Below are positions 25,410-34,115 of a stretch of 64,000 nucleotides of DNA, in pieces. The notes beneath the pieces were generated by a model. The model ran no database searches. It had not been told where the DNA came from and saw only the letters and a list, made by a program, of their open reading frames with translations. The DNA is from Cronobacter muytjensii ATCC 51329 (lineage in GTDB: Bacteria; Pseudomonadota; Gammaproteobacteria; Enterobacterales; Enterobacteriaceae): NCBI RefSeq assembly GCF_001277195.1, contig NZ_CP012268.1, positions 1-64,000 of the forward strand, given 5' to 3'. A program made the translations under genes and the position numbers. Position 1 is the stretch's first letter; each line of letters opens with the position of its first letter.

Positions 25410-25806
25410 CGCGCTGTGGGCGCTGCTGTTGCTCGTGTCTTTGCCAGCCTTCGCCAGTCGCGACCCGTTTGCGCCGCCGCAGGCGCGTTGTCAGTTGCAT
25501 CAGGCCTCACTCTGGCGCTACGGCGGCATGGTCCAGAAAGGCGGGGCGGTGCGAGTGCTGTTGCAGACGCCGGCAAAAACGTGGCTGCGGTTAAGCCCCG
25601 GCGCGATGCTTCCGACAGGCTGGCAGATCATCGGGGCAGACGCCGTTAAGGCGACGTTAAAAAATGGCGAAGGGTGTCGCCCTTCGGTTCTGGTATGGAC
25701 ACTTAAGGATGCGCATCATGATAAGGAGATCCCTTCCTTTATTATTACTCGCAGCGAAAATCGCCTGCGCCGCGCCCGCGAGCCCGGGCGTTTCTCTGGT
25801 CGCTGA
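25399..25806 (+). CDS. hofP: HofP, PilP-like secretin partner
   Basis: 135 residues with a signal sequence (MKSNALWALLLLVSLPAFA) followed at once by SRDPFAPP, the DPF motif typical of PilP/HofP. A pair of cysteines (Cys31, Cys68 region RCQLHQ and EGCRPS) could form a disulphide. The domain SLWRYGGMVQKGG...VLLQTPAKTWLRL is the PilP beta fold that docks on the secretin. The last ~29 residues lie in DNA that also encodes the start of hofQ (89-bp overlap). Confidence 0.82.
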   Translation: MKSNALWALLLLVSLPAFASRDPFAPPQARCQLHQASLWRYGGMVQKGGAVRVLLQTPAKTWLRLSPGAMLPTGWQIIGADAVKATLKNGEGCRPSVLVWTLKDAHHDKEIPSFIITRSENRLRRAREPGRFSGR

Positions 25807-26971
25807 TGAGACGCCGGTCATACAGCTTTTACAGGCGCTGGCGGAGAGCGAGCAACTGAATCTGGTGATCGCGCCGGGCGTAGACGGTGTTGTCTCGCTG
25901 CACCTGCAAAACGTGCCGTGGCAGCAGGCGTTTCAGATGGTCACAGAGAGCGCGCGTCTGCGCTGGCGGAAAGAGAACAACATTCTGCGGGTATATCCGG
26001 AGGCCTGGGAGCAGCAAAAGCTGGCTCAGCGCGAGGCGTCACGCCAACAGCAGGCGTTGAATCTGCCACTGATCAGCGAGACTGTCATGCTGCGCCATGC
26101 CGAGGCGGCGGAGCTTGCCGCGTCGCTCGCCGCGCTCGGGGATAAACTGATGACGCCGCGTGGCAGCGTCACGGTGGATAAACGCACTAATCGCTTGTTG
26201 ATCCGCGATACCGCCAGCGCGCTGCGTCAGGTGCAGGAGTGGGTCACGAAGATGGATATTCCCGTAGGACAGGTAGAGCTGGCGGCGCATATCGTGACGA
26301 TTAATCAGCAGAGCTTGCGTGAGCTGGGCGTTAAGTGGAGCACCGCCGACGCCGAAGGCGCCACGAAACTGTATCACCCCACCACCATTTCCGCTGACCT
26401 GGCGGTCGCCGATGCCACTACGCGGCTGGGCTTTAATATCGGTCGTATCGACGGGCGTATGCTGGAGTTTGAGCTTTCGGCGCTGGAGCAAAAACAAAAG
26501 GTGGAGATCATCGCCAGCCCGCGGCTACTCGCCGCGCATCAGCAACCCGCCAGTATTAAGCAGGGCAGCGAGATCCCGTATCAGGTATCAAGCGGCGAGA
26601 GCGGCGCGACGTCGGTGGAGTTTAAAGAAGCAGTGCTCGGCATGGAAGTAACGCCGACTATCGGGCAGGGCGGACGCATCCGGCTTAAGCTTCGCATCAG
26701 CCAGAACATGCCGGGCCAGGCGCTGCAACAGGCCGATGGCGAAGTGTTAGCGATTGATAAACAAGAAATAGAAACGCAGGTGGAAGTAAAAGACGGCGAA
26801 ACGCTGGCGCTTGGCGGAATTTTCCAGCAAAAAAATAAAGCCGGGAATGAACAGGTGCCGGTATTGGGAAATATTCCGCTCTTTGGGAGCCTGTTTCGTC
26901 ATGACGGCAAAGACAACGAAAAACGCGAACTGGTGGTGTTTATTACGCCGCATATTATCAACGGAGCCTGA
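25718..26971 (+). CDS. hofQ: HofQ, outer-membrane secretin-like DNA transport protein
   Basis: 417 residues from the ATG at 25718 (AAGGA at 25705-25709), giving a signal peptide MIRRSLPLLLLAAKIACA; the longer ORF from 25664 hides it. Secretin order: short secretin/TonB N-terminal domain (ETPVIQLLQALAESEQLNLV), NolW-like domain (VDKRTNRLLIRD), then the secretin beta domain with VELAAHIVTI, IASPRLLA, GSEIPYQVSSGESGATSVEFKEA, and the end VPVLGNIPLFGSLFR..ELVVFITPHII. The pore for DNA entry in the ComE/HofQ group. Very close to E. coli HofQ in the second half. Confidence 0.95.
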   Translation: MIRRSLPLLLLAAKIACAAPASPGVSLVADETPVIQLLQALAESEQLNLVIAPGVDGVVSLHLQNVPWQQAFQMVTESARLRWRKENNILRVYPEAWEQQKLAQREASRQQQALNLPLISETVMLRHAEAAELAASLAALGDKLMTPRGSVTVDKRTNRLLIRDTASALRQVQEWVTKMDIPVGQVELAAHIVTINQQSLRELGVKWSTADAEGATKLYHPTTISADLAVADATTRLGFNIGRIDGRMLEFELSALEQKQKVEIIASPRLLAAHQQPASIKQGSEIPYQVSSGESGATSVEFKEAVLGMEVTPTIGQGGRIRLKLRISQNMPGQALQQADGEVLAIDKQEIETQVEVKDGETLALGGIFQQKNKAGNEQVPVLGNIPLFGSLFRHDGKDNEKRELVVFITPHIINGA

Positions 26972-27266
26972 TCCGCACGGGAGTTTTTAGCCATTATCGT
27001 CGCCGGATGTTTGACGCCGGGGTGGAATTAGCATACAAGGAGTACCGATTTGAGAGTCGGTCGGAGGCGGTGCATCCGTTGTTGTTTTTTCACTCCTGTG
27101 CGTCAGACGCGGTGATTTATTCGGTTGCCAAACTACCTTGAGTGTTGAGATAATTTTTGATCTGACTCTCGCACTATCGCTTAAGAGGTTTCAGTTCATT
27201 TCCCGCAGCTCAGGGTTATTGCTCGCGGGTTTATCATCAACGAATTGTCTTAGTAGTACCGAAAAA
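26972..27266 (+). promoter_or_regulatory. hofQ-aroK intergenic region with aroK promoter
   Basis: 295 bp without a gene. A candidate promoter TTGCCA (27125-27130), 18 bp, GATAAT (27149-27154) would start RNA near 27161 and leave a leader of about 105 nt. An ORF reading through to aroK from 27138 is not supported. Confidence 0.45.
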
Positions 27267-27788
27267 ATGGCAGAGAAACGCAATATCTTTCTGGTTGGGC
27301 CTATGGGTGCTGGCAAAAGCACTATTGGGCGTCAGTTAGCACAACAGCTCAACATGGAATTTTACGACTCCGACCAGGAGATCGAAAAACGTACCGGGGC
27401 TGATGTCGGCTGGGTCTTCGATGTAGAAGGCGAAGAAGGTTTCCGTGATCGCGAAGAAAAAGTCATCAATGAGCTGACGGAAAAACAGGGTATTGTACTG
27501 GCGACCGGCGGTGGCTCTGTCAAATCCCGCGAAACCCGCAATCGTCTCTCCGCGCGTGGCGTGGTGGTCTATCTGGAAACCACTATCGAAAAGCAGCTGG
27601 CCCGTACTCAGCGCGATAAAAAACGCCCGCTGTTACAGGTCGATACGCCGCCGCGTGAAGTGCTCGAAGCGCTCGCTAACGAACGTAATCCGCTGTACGA
27701 AGAGATTGCCGACGTCACTATCCGTACTGACGATCAGAGCGCAAAAGTCGTGGCTAACCAGATTATCCATATGCTGGAAAATAACTGA
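27267..27788 (+). CDS. aroK: Shikimate kinase I
   Basis: 173 residues, nearly identical to E. coli AroK. Phosphorylates shikimate at the 3-hydroxyl with ATP. P-loop GPMGAGKSTIG (near 11-19); shikimate-binding Asp in FYDSDQEI, Arg in FRDREE, and GGG in LATGGGSV; lid Arg in RTQRDKKRPLL. The start at 27267 (MAEKRNIF) is the family start; the ribosome site is weak, as in E. coli. Followed by aroB after 56 bp. First gene of the aroK-aroB-damX-dam-rpe-gph-trpS cluster. Confidence 0.98.
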   Translation: MAEKRNIFLVGPMGAGKSTIGRQLAQQLNMEFYDSDQEIEKRTGADVGWVFDVEGEEGFRDREEKVINELTEKQGIVLATGGGSVKSRETRNRLSARGVVVYLETTIEKQLARTQRDKKRPLLQVDTPPREVLEALANERNPLYEEIADVTIRTDDQSAKVVANQIIHMLENN

Positions 27789-27844
27789 TTCCGGCGAAAT
27801 CCTTACTCACCTGCGGGTAAATGCACAGAAGGTTACTGAACGTC

Positions 27845-28933
27845 ATGGAGAGGTTAACGGTTACTCTCGGGGAACGTAGTTACCCTATCACCATCGCAGC
27901 CGGATTGTTCAACGATCCGGCTTCCTTTTGGCCTTTGCGTGCAGGTGACCAGACGATGTTGGTCACCAATGAAACGCTGGCGCCGCTGTGGCTGGATAAA
28001 GTCCGCTCTACGCTGGAACAGGTTGGCGTAAAGGTTGACCAGGTGATCTTGCCGGACGGCGAGCAGCATAAAAGCCTCGCTGTGCTGGAAACCGTGTTCA
28101 GCGCCCTGCTGGAAAAACCGCATGGCCGCGATACTACGCTTATCGCGCTCGGCGGCGGCGTTATCGGCGATCTTACCGGGTTCGCTGCCGCCTGTTATCA
28201 GCGCGGCGTGCGTTTTATCCAGGTGCCGACCACGCTGCTTTCACAGGTCGATTCCTCAGTTGGCGGCAAAACCGCCGTTAACCATCCGCTCGGCAAAAAC
28301 ATGATAGGCGCCTTCTGGCAGCCCGCCTCCGTGGTAGTCGATCTCGACTGTCTGAAAACCCTGCCCGCGCGTGAACTCTCCTCCGGTCTCGCGGAAGTGA
28401 TCAAATATGGCATCATCCTCGACCGCGACTTCTTCGTGTGGCTGGAAGAGAATATTGATGCGCTGCTGTCGCTCGACGGCGCGGCGATGGCGTACTGTAT
28501 TCGTCGCTGCTGTGAGATAAAAGCTGATGTCGTTGCCGCAGATGAGCGCGAAAGCGGTATGCGCGCGTTGCTGAACCTGGGCCATACTTTTGGTCACGCT
28601 ATCGAAGCGGAAATGGGGTACGGCAACTGGCTGCATGGCGAGGCCGTGGCGGCGGGTATGGTGATGGCGGCTCGCGCCGCGCAGCGCCTTGGTCAGTTCG
28701 AGGCGCAGGATGTCGAGCGCATTATCGCGCTTCTGAAACGCGCCGGTCTGCCGGTTACCGGCCCGTCGTCGATGGCGGCCGAGGCGTATCTGCCGCACAT
28801 GATGCGCGACAAAAAAGTGCTGGCTGGCGAGCTGCGTTTAGTGCTGCCGCTGGCTATCGGGAAGAGTGAAGTGCGCGGCGGAGTGCCGCACGATCTGGTA
28901 TTAAGCGCAATTGCTGACTGTCAGCAGGCGTGA
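27845..28933 (+). CDS. aroB: 3-dehydroquinate synthase
   Basis: 362 residues from the ATG at 27845 (MERLTVTLGERSYP), the E. coli length. Converts DAHP to 3-dehydroquinate with NAD+ and a divalent metal, step two of the shikimate pathway. NAD-binding DGEQHKSLA and GGGVIGDLTGF; conserved TTLLSQVDSSVGGKTAVNH; metal ligands include Glu in LAEVIKYG and the histidines of NLGHTFGHAIE and LHGEAVAAGM. Cotranscribed with aroK. Confidence 0.98.
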   Translation: MERLTVTLGERSYPITIAAGLFNDPASFWPLRAGDQTMLVTNETLAPLWLDKVRSTLEQVGVKVDQVILPDGEQHKSLAVLETVFSALLEKPHGRDTTLIALGGGVIGDLTGFAAACYQRGVRFIQVPTTLLSQVDSSVGGKTAVNHPLGKNMIGAFWQPASVVVDLDCLKTLPARELSSGLAEVIKYGIILDRDFFVWLEENIDALLSLDGAAMAYCIRRCCEIKADVVAADERESGMRALLNLGHTFGHAIEAEMGYGNWLHGEAVAAGMVMAARAAQRLGQFEAQDVERIIALLKRAGLPVTGPSSMAAEAYLPHMMRDKKVLAGELRLVLPLAIGKSEVRGGVPHDLVLSAIADCQQA

Positions 28934-29025
28934 TCATTAAAAAGTACTGTTCGCCAGCGATGGCGTTTTTACTATCGGGCAATAGCGTGGCACAGGCCGC
29001 ACTGAGCCTTTGAGTGGGGTGTTAA

Positions 29026-30339
29026 ATGGATGAATTCAAACCAGAAGACGAGCTGAAACCCGATCCCAGCGATCGTCGTCCTGGTCGTTCTCGTAAACCT
29101 GCTGAGTTCGATAACGAACCGCAAATCAACATTGATGACGTTGATGTCGACGCAGAAGATCGTCGTCCGGCGCGCACACGTCGCGCGCAGACAGAAGAGA
29201 CTTACGAAGCGGATGAATCGCTGGTGGATGACGAGGTACAGGAACGTCGCCCGCGTAAGCGTAAAAAAGCGCCCCCGAAAGGGCCCATTTCTCGCCAGCA
29301 TCTGATGATGGCGCTCGGTATTCTGGTACTGGTGCTGCTGATTATCGGCATCGGCTCAGCGCTGAAAGGCCCCGACGCCACTAAAGCGGATGACGCCCAG
29401 GCGCAGAACGCCGAGAAAAACATCGATCTGTCCGGTAACGCGGGCAGTCCGTCCGATCAGGCCAACGGCGCGCAGCCGCAGCCTGGCGATACCTCCGCCG
29501 CGAATCAGACCACGGGTAATTCGCCGCAGGATATCTCACTGCCGCCGGTGTCTTCTACCCCGACCCAGGCCCAGACGCCAGCCGCGCCGGAAGGCCAGCA
29601 GCGTGTCGAAGTGCCGGGCGATCTGAATAACGCGCTGACGCAGCAACAAGGCCAGATTGATAACGCGGTGTCGGGTTCGACGCTGCCGACCGAGCCTGCG
29701 ACCGTTGCGCCGGTTAATGGTAATGGCGCCGCATCGCAGCAGCCGCCGCGCGACGCCGCGCAGGCCCAGACGCCGGCGCGCCATAATGCGAATACCACGC
29801 GCCCTGAGCGTAAACAGATGGTGATTGAGTCTGAGCCGCGTAAAGCGCAGACCACCCAGAGCAAACCGCAGCAGGCCCCAGCGAAGACTACCGCGACGGA
29901 ACAGAAACCGGCCAGCGCGCCTAAGCGCAGCGAGCCTGCGACAGGCACCGCTTCCGCACCGGTGAAAGCGCCAGCATCAACCGCCGCGACGGCGCCGAAG
30001 AGCAGCGCGCCTGCGGCAAGCCAGTCCTCCGCCCCTGCGGGCGGCGCGAGCGCGGGTAATGTCGGTGCGCTGAAATCTGCTCCGGGTAGCCATTACACGC
30101 TTCAGTTGAGCAGTTCTTCGAACTACAACAACCTGAACGCGTGGGCGAAAAAAGAGAATCTGAAAAACTACGTGGTGTATCAGACCACCCGTAATGGTCA
30201 GCCGTGGTATGTGCTGGTGAGCGGCGTGTACGGCTCGAAAGATGAGGCGAAACGCGCTGTGTCTTCGCTGCCGGCAGACGTTCAGGCGAAAAACCCGTGG
30301 GCTAAGCCGATTCACCAGGTCCAGGCCGATCTGAAGTAA
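29026..30339 (+). CDS. damX: Cell-division SPOR protein DamX
   Basis: 437 residues (E. coli 428). Single-pass inner-membrane protein that accumulates at the division septum by binding denuded peptidoglycan. An acidic/basic cytoplasmic part (residues 1-95, ends RPRKRKKAPPKG), TM helix about 100-120 (LMMALGILVLVLLIIGIGSA), a long low-complexity periplasmic linker rich in Ala/Pro/Thr/Gln (about 125-350), and the C-terminal SPOR domain from SHYTLQLSSSSNYNNL with QTTRNGQPWYVLVSGVYGS. The linker is the part that differs most from E. coli. Confidence 0.96.
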   Translation: MDEFKPEDELKPDPSDRRPGRSRKPAEFDNEPQINIDDVDVDAEDRRPARTRRAQTEETYEADESLVDDEVQERRPRKRKKAPPKGPISRQHLMMALGILVLVLLIIGIGSALKGPDATKADDAQAQNAEKNIDLSGNAGSPSDQANGAQPQPGDTSAANQTTGNSPQDISLPPVSSTPTQAQTPAAPEGQQRVEVPGDLNNALTQQQGQIDNAVSGSTLPTEPATVAPVNGNGAASQQPPRDAAQAQTPARHNANTTRPERKQMVIESEPRKAQTTQSKPQQAPAKTTATEQKPASAPKRSEPATGTASAPVKAPASTAATAPKSSAPAASQSSAPAGGASAGNVGALKSAPGSHYTLQLSSSSNYNNLNAWAKKENLKNYVVYQTTRNGQPWYVLVSGVYGSKDEAKRAVSSLPADVQAKNPWAKPIHQVQADLK

Positions 30340-30409
30340 TGAGTAAAGCGCAGTATGCTGTCGGAGCGTCCTCTCCACAGCGTGGGAAGGTATGAATTAA
30401 TCAGGCAGC

Positions 30410-31228
30410 ATGAAAAAATATCGCGCTTTTCTTAAATGGGCAGGGGGGAAATACCCCCTGCTCGAAGATATCAAACGTCATCTCCCTGAAGGGGAGTGTC
30501 TTATCGAGCCCTTCGTCGGCGCGGGATCGGTTTTTCTTAACACCGATTATTCGCGCTACGTGTTATCCGACATCAACAGCGATCTGATAAGCCTCTACAC
30601 CACGGTGAAAGATAAAACGGACGATTACGTCAGCGAGGCGCGTCTGTTGTTTACCGCCGAGCATAATCAGGCCGAGGTGTACTATCAGCTGCGCGAAGAG
30701 TTTAACCAGAGCCGGGACGAGTTCCGCCGCGCGCTGCTCTTTTTGTATCTCAATCGCCACGGGTATAACGGCCTGTGCCGCTACAACCTGCGCGGCGAGT
30801 TCAATGTGCCGTTTGGCCGTTACAAAAAGCCCTATTTTCCGGAGACGGAGCTGTACCACTTCGCTGAGCGCGCCCAGAACGCGCTGTTTATTTGTGAATC
30901 CTATGACGCCAGCATGGCGCGGGCGCAGCAGGAGAACAGCGCTGTGGTCTATTGCGATCCGCCTTACGCGCCGCTCTCCGCCACCGCGAACTTTACGGCA
31001 TATCATACGAACAGCTTTAATCTGGAACAGCAACAGCATCTGGCACAGCTTGCGGAAGGGCTGCAAAGCCAGCGTATTCCGGTGCTGATTTCCAACCACG
31101 ACACCGAGCTGACCCGCCAGTGGTATCAGCAGGCGAAGCTGCATAAGGTGCGGGTACGACGCAGCATCAGCAGCAATGGCGGCACGCGCAGAAAGGTGGA
31201 CGAACTGCTGGCGCTTTATGAAGCCTGA
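30410..31228 (+). CDS. dam: DNA adenine methylase Dam
   Basis: 272 residues (E. coli 278; only the C-terminal tail is shorter). Methylates adenine N6 in GATC, directing mismatch repair strand choice and controlling SeqA binding. SAM motif I FVGAGSVF (near 34-41) preceded by the N-terminal FLKWAGGK; catalytic motif IV DPPY in VVYCDPPYAPLSATANF (near 181); target recognition around RHGYNGLCRYNLRGEFNVPFG; late SISSNGGTRRKVDELLALY. Lies 70 bp after damX. Confidence 0.98.
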   Translation: MKKYRAFLKWAGGKYPLLEDIKRHLPEGECLIEPFVGAGSVFLNTDYSRYVLSDINSDLISLYTTVKDKTDDYVSEARLLFTAEHNQAEVYYQLREEFNQSRDEFRRALLFLYLNRHGYNGLCRYNLRGEFNVPFGRYKKPYFPETELYHFAERAQNALFICESYDASMARAQQENSAVVYCDPPYAPLSATANFTAYHTNSFNLEQQQHLAQLAEGLQSQRIPVLISNHDTELTRQWYQQAKLHKVRVRRSISSNGGTRRKVDELLALYEA

Positions 31229-31272
31229 GCCGGTTCCGTCCGCCATATACACAAGACTTAATGGAGAAGCGG

Positions 31273-31950
31273 ATGAAACAGTATTTGATTGCCCCCTCGA
31301 TTCTGTCGGCCGACTTTGCCCGGCTGGGTGAAGACACCGCCCGGGTGCTCGCCGCCGGTGCCGACGTCGTCCATTTCGATGTTATGGATAACCATTATGT
31401 GCCCAACCTCACCATCGGCCCGATGGTGCTGAAGGCGCTGCGCGATTACGGCATCACGGCGCCAATCGACGTGCACCTGATGGTGAAACCGGTCGATCGC
31501 CTGATCCCGGATTTCGCCGACGCGGGCGCCAGCATCATTACATTCCACCCGGAAGCCTCCGAGCACATCGACCGCTCGCTGCAGCTTATCAAAGAGCACG
31601 GCTGCAAAGCGGGCCTGGTCTTTAACCCGGCGACGCCGCTGAGCTACCTCGACTACGTGATGGACAAGCTTGACGTTATTCTGCTGATGTCGGTAAACCC
31701 GGGCTTTGGCGGCCAGTCGTTTATCCCCCAGACGCTGGACAAGCTTAAAGAAGTGCGCCAGCGCATCGACGCCTCCGGGCGCGATATCCGTCTGGAGGTG
31801 GATGGCGGCGTGAAGGTCAGCAATATCGGCGCGATCGCCGCAGCGGGCGCCGACATGTTCGTGGCGGGCTCGGCCATCTTCAACGAGCCGGATTATCAGA
31901 AAGTCATCAACGATATGCGTAGTGAGCTGGCGAAGGTTTCTCATGGATAA
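31273..31950 (+). CDS. rpe: Ribulose-phosphate 3-epimerase
   Basis: 225 residues from the ATG at 31273, preceded by GGAG; same length as E. coli Rpe. Interconverts ribulose-5-phosphate and xylulose-5-phosphate in the pentose phosphate pathway. TIM barrel with metal ligands in VVHFDVMDNHYVPN and VHLMVK, the Gly-rich SVNPGFGGQSFIP, and the catalytic Asp in LEVDGGVK. Its stop overlaps the gph start by 8 bp. Confidence 0.98.
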   Translation: MKQYLIAPSILSADFARLGEDTARVLAAGADVVHFDVMDNHYVPNLTIGPMVLKALRDYGITAPIDVHLMVKPVDRLIPDFADAGASIITFHPEASEHIDRSLQLIKEHGCKAGLVFNPATPLSYLDYVMDKLDVILLMSVNPGFGGQSFIPQTLDKLKEVRQRIDASGRDIRLEVDGGVKVSNIGAIAAAGADMFVAGSAIFNEPDYQKVINDMRSELAKVSHG

Positions 31951-32701
31951 GCTGCAATCGATTCGCGCTGTCGCGTTCGACCTCGACGGCACGCTGGTGG
32001 ATAGCGCGCCGGGCCTGACGTATGCCGTGGATAACGCGCTCTATGCGCTGGAGCTCCCCACGGCGGGCGAGGCGCGCGTCATTACCTGGATTGGCAACGG
32101 CGCCGATGTGCTGGTTGAGCGCGCGCTCACCTGGGCGCGGCAGGAAAAGGCCGCGCTGCGCGCCGCCGCAGGAAAACCGGCGGAAACGGACGCTATTCCC
32201 GAAGACGAACAGGCCCGCATGATGCGTCGGCTGTTCGACCGCTATTATGGCGAGGCCGTGGAAGCGGGCAGCGTATTATTCCCTGACGTGTACGAGACGC
32301 TTGGCGCGCTGCGCCGTCACGGTCTGGCGCTTGGTCTGGTCACCAATAAGCCGACGCCCTTCGTCGCGCCTATGCTGGAATCACTCGGCATCGCGGAATA
32401 CTTCAGCATTATTATCGGCGGCGACGACGTCCAGCATAAAAAACCACACCCGGAGCCGCTGCTGAAAGTCATGGAAGCGTTGCAGGTGTCGGCGCAGGAG
32501 TTGCTCTTTGTGGGCGATTCACGCAATGATATTCAGGCGGCGCATGCCGCCGGTTGCGCAAGCGTCGGCCTGAGCTATGGCTATAACTACGGCGAAGCGA
32601 TAACGTTAAGCAACCCGGATCTCGTCTTTGACCATTTCCGCGACCTACTGCCCGCGTTCGGGCTACCCCACAGTGAAAATCAGGAATTAAAAAATGAGTA
32701 A
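31943..32701 (+). CDS. gph: Phosphoglycolate phosphatase
   Basis: 252 residues from the ATG at 31943, inside the end of rpe. HAD hydrolase that clears 2-phosphoglycolate formed in DNA 3'-end repair. Motif I FDLDGTLVDS (nucleophile Asp near 13), motif II LVTNKP, motif III lysine in QHKKPHPEPLL, motif IV FVGDSRNDIQAA. Ends in PHSENQELKNE like the E. coli protein and overlaps trpS by 8 bp. Confidence 0.97.
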   Translation: MDKLQSIRAVAFDLDGTLVDSAPGLTYAVDNALYALELPTAGEARVITWIGNGADVLVERALTWARQEKAALRAAAGKPAETDAIPEDEQARMMRRLFDRYYGEAVEAGSVLFPDVYETLGALRRHGLALGLVTNKPTPFVAPMLESLGIAEYFSIIIGGDDVQHKKPHPEPLLKVMEALQVSAQELLFVGDSRNDIQAAHAAGCASVGLSYGYNYGEAITLSNPDLVFDHFRDLLPAFGLPHSENQELKNE

Positions 32702-33698
32702 GCCCATCGTTTTTAGTGGCGCGCAGCCATCCGGAGAACTGACCATCGGTAACTATATGGGTGCGCTGCGTCAGTGGGTTAACATGCAGGACGACTATCA
32801 CTGCATCTACTGCATCGTGGATCAGCATGCCATCACTGTGCGTCAGGACCCGGCCGCGCTTCGCAAAGCCACGCTGGATACGCTGGCGCTTTATCTCGCC
32901 TGCGGCATCGACCCGAAAAAGAGCACCATTTTCGTTCAGTCCCACGTGCCGGAGCATGCACAACTGGGCTGGGCGCTGAACTGCTATACCTATTTCGGCG
33001 AGCTGAGCCGCATGACGCAGTTCAAAGATAAATCCGCGCGCTACGCGGAAAACATCAACGCTGGCCTGTTTGATTACCCGGTGCTGATGGCGGCGGATAT
33101 CCTGCTGTATCAGACCAACCTGGTGCCGGTGGGCGAAGACCAGAAACAGCATCTGGAGCTGAGCCGCGACATCGCGCAGCGCTTCAATGCTATCTACGGC
33201 GATATTTTCCGCGTACCGGAGCCGTTCATCCCGAAATCGGGCGCGCGCGTGATGTCGCTGCTGGAGCCGACCAAAAAGATGTCCAAGTCCGATGACAATC
33301 GCAACAACGTGATCGGCCTGCTGGAAGACCCGAAATCAGTCGTGAAGAAAATCAAACGCGCGGTCACTGATTCCGACGAACCGCCGGTGGTGCGTTATGA
33401 CGTGGCTAACAAAGCGGGCGTGTCCAACCTGCTGGATATTCTCTCGGCCGTGACCGGTCAGAGCATCCCGGAACTGGAGCAGCATTTCGAAGGCAAAATG
33501 TATGGCCACCTGAAAGGCGAAGTGGCAGATGCCGTTTCCGGCATGCTGACCGAGCTTCAGGAGCGTTATCATCGCTACCGCAACGACGAAGACTTTCTGC
33601 AGAGCGTGATGAAGGAAGGGGCCGAAAAAGCCCGTGCGCACGCTGGCGAAACGCTGAAGAAGGTATACGAAGCTATCGGCTTTGTGGCCCAGCCGTAA
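32694..33698 (+). CDS. trpS: Tryptophanyl-tRNA synthetase
   Basis: 334 residues, same as E. coli. Class I synthetase. ATP-binding HIGH-type motif TIGN in PSGELTIGNYMG (near 10-20) and KMSKS in TKKMSKSDDN (near 193-199). Tryptophan pocket includes QMTQFKDK-like residues and the catalytic loop VLMAADILLYQTNLVPVGEDQ. Last gene of the aroK-trpS cluster; followed by tandem terminators. Confidence 0.98.
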   Translation: MSKPIVFSGAQPSGELTIGNYMGALRQWVNMQDDYHCIYCIVDQHAITVRQDPAALRKATLDTLALYLACGIDPKKSTIFVQSHVPEHAQLGWALNCYTYFGELSRMTQFKDKSARYAENINAGLFDYPVLMAADILLYQTNLVPVGEDQKQHLELSRDIAQRFNAIYGDIFRVPEPFIPKSGARVMSLLEPTKKMSKSDDNRNNVIGLLEDPKSVVKKIKRAVTDSDEPPVVRYDVANKAGVSNLLDILSAVTGQSIPELEQHFEGKMYGHLKGEVADAVSGMLTELQERYHRYRNDEDFLQSVMKEGAEKARAHAGETLKKVYEAIGFVAQP

Positions 33699-33713
33699 GG
33701 TCACGCAAAGAGA

Positions 33714-33737
33714 AAACCGGGGTAATCCCGGTTTTTT
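33714..33737 (+). terminator. trpS terminator 1
   Basis: Stem AAACCGGG (33714-33721) with CCCGGTTT (33727-33734), 5-nt loop, T run 33732-33737. Confidence 0.85.
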
Positions 33738-33750
33738 ATTGCCGCCTGTA

Positions 33751-33776
33751 AACCCCTCGCGCGAGGGGTTTTTTAT
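33751..33776. terminator. trpS terminator 2, also facing yhfL
   Basis: Perfect 20-nt palindrome AACCCCTCGC/GCGAGGGGTT (33751-33770) followed by six T. Second of a tandem pair; on the other strand only AA follows, so it mainly serves trpS. Confidence 0.75.
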
Positions 33777-33791
33777 TTCTCAGACCAACGC

Positions 33792-33962
33792 TTACTGATC
33801 TGCCGCCGGCCCGCAGCCGCCGATCATTTTGGAAATAGAAATCGCCGGATGGAGCAAATAGTCATAGCTGCAGGTTTTGTTTTTATTTTCGATATGGCCG
33901 GTGCAGGCGGTCAGTGATGACAGTACGGCCGCCAGCATGGCGAGTTTAATCAGGTTTTTCAT
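33792..33962 (-). CDS. yhfL: Small lipoprotein YhfL
   Basis: 56 residues, too short for many ORF filters. Starts MKNLIKLAMLAAVLSSLTAC: a signal peptide with a lipobox LTAC, so Cys20 would be lipidated after cleavage by signal peptidase II. The mature part (TGHIENKNKTCSYDYLLHP, then SKMIGGCGP) closely matches E. coli YhfL and keeps two more cysteines. Ribosome site AGGGA upstream. Function unknown. In E. coli yhfL is beside cysG; here the frl operon separates them and yhfL faces trpS. Confidence 0.9.
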   Translation of the reverse strand: MKNLIKLAMLAAVLSSLTACTGHIENKNKTCSYDYLLHPAISISKMIGGCGPAADQ

Positions 33963-34115
33963 TGTGCATCCCTATTGATAAAGGTTCCTAAATAACTGAT
34001 ATGAATATCTTTTATGATAATTCATAACGGGATGACTTTATGCAGCTCCAGGCAGGGGAAGTCAACGTCAGTAACAGGACTTGCAGGGAAGGAAAAACCG
34101 CGCGGGCGCTGTTGT

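Noticed and set aside
27138..27266. N-terminal extension of aroK
   Set aside because: AroK proteins start at MAEKRN (27267), and the extension overlaps the predicted -10 element.
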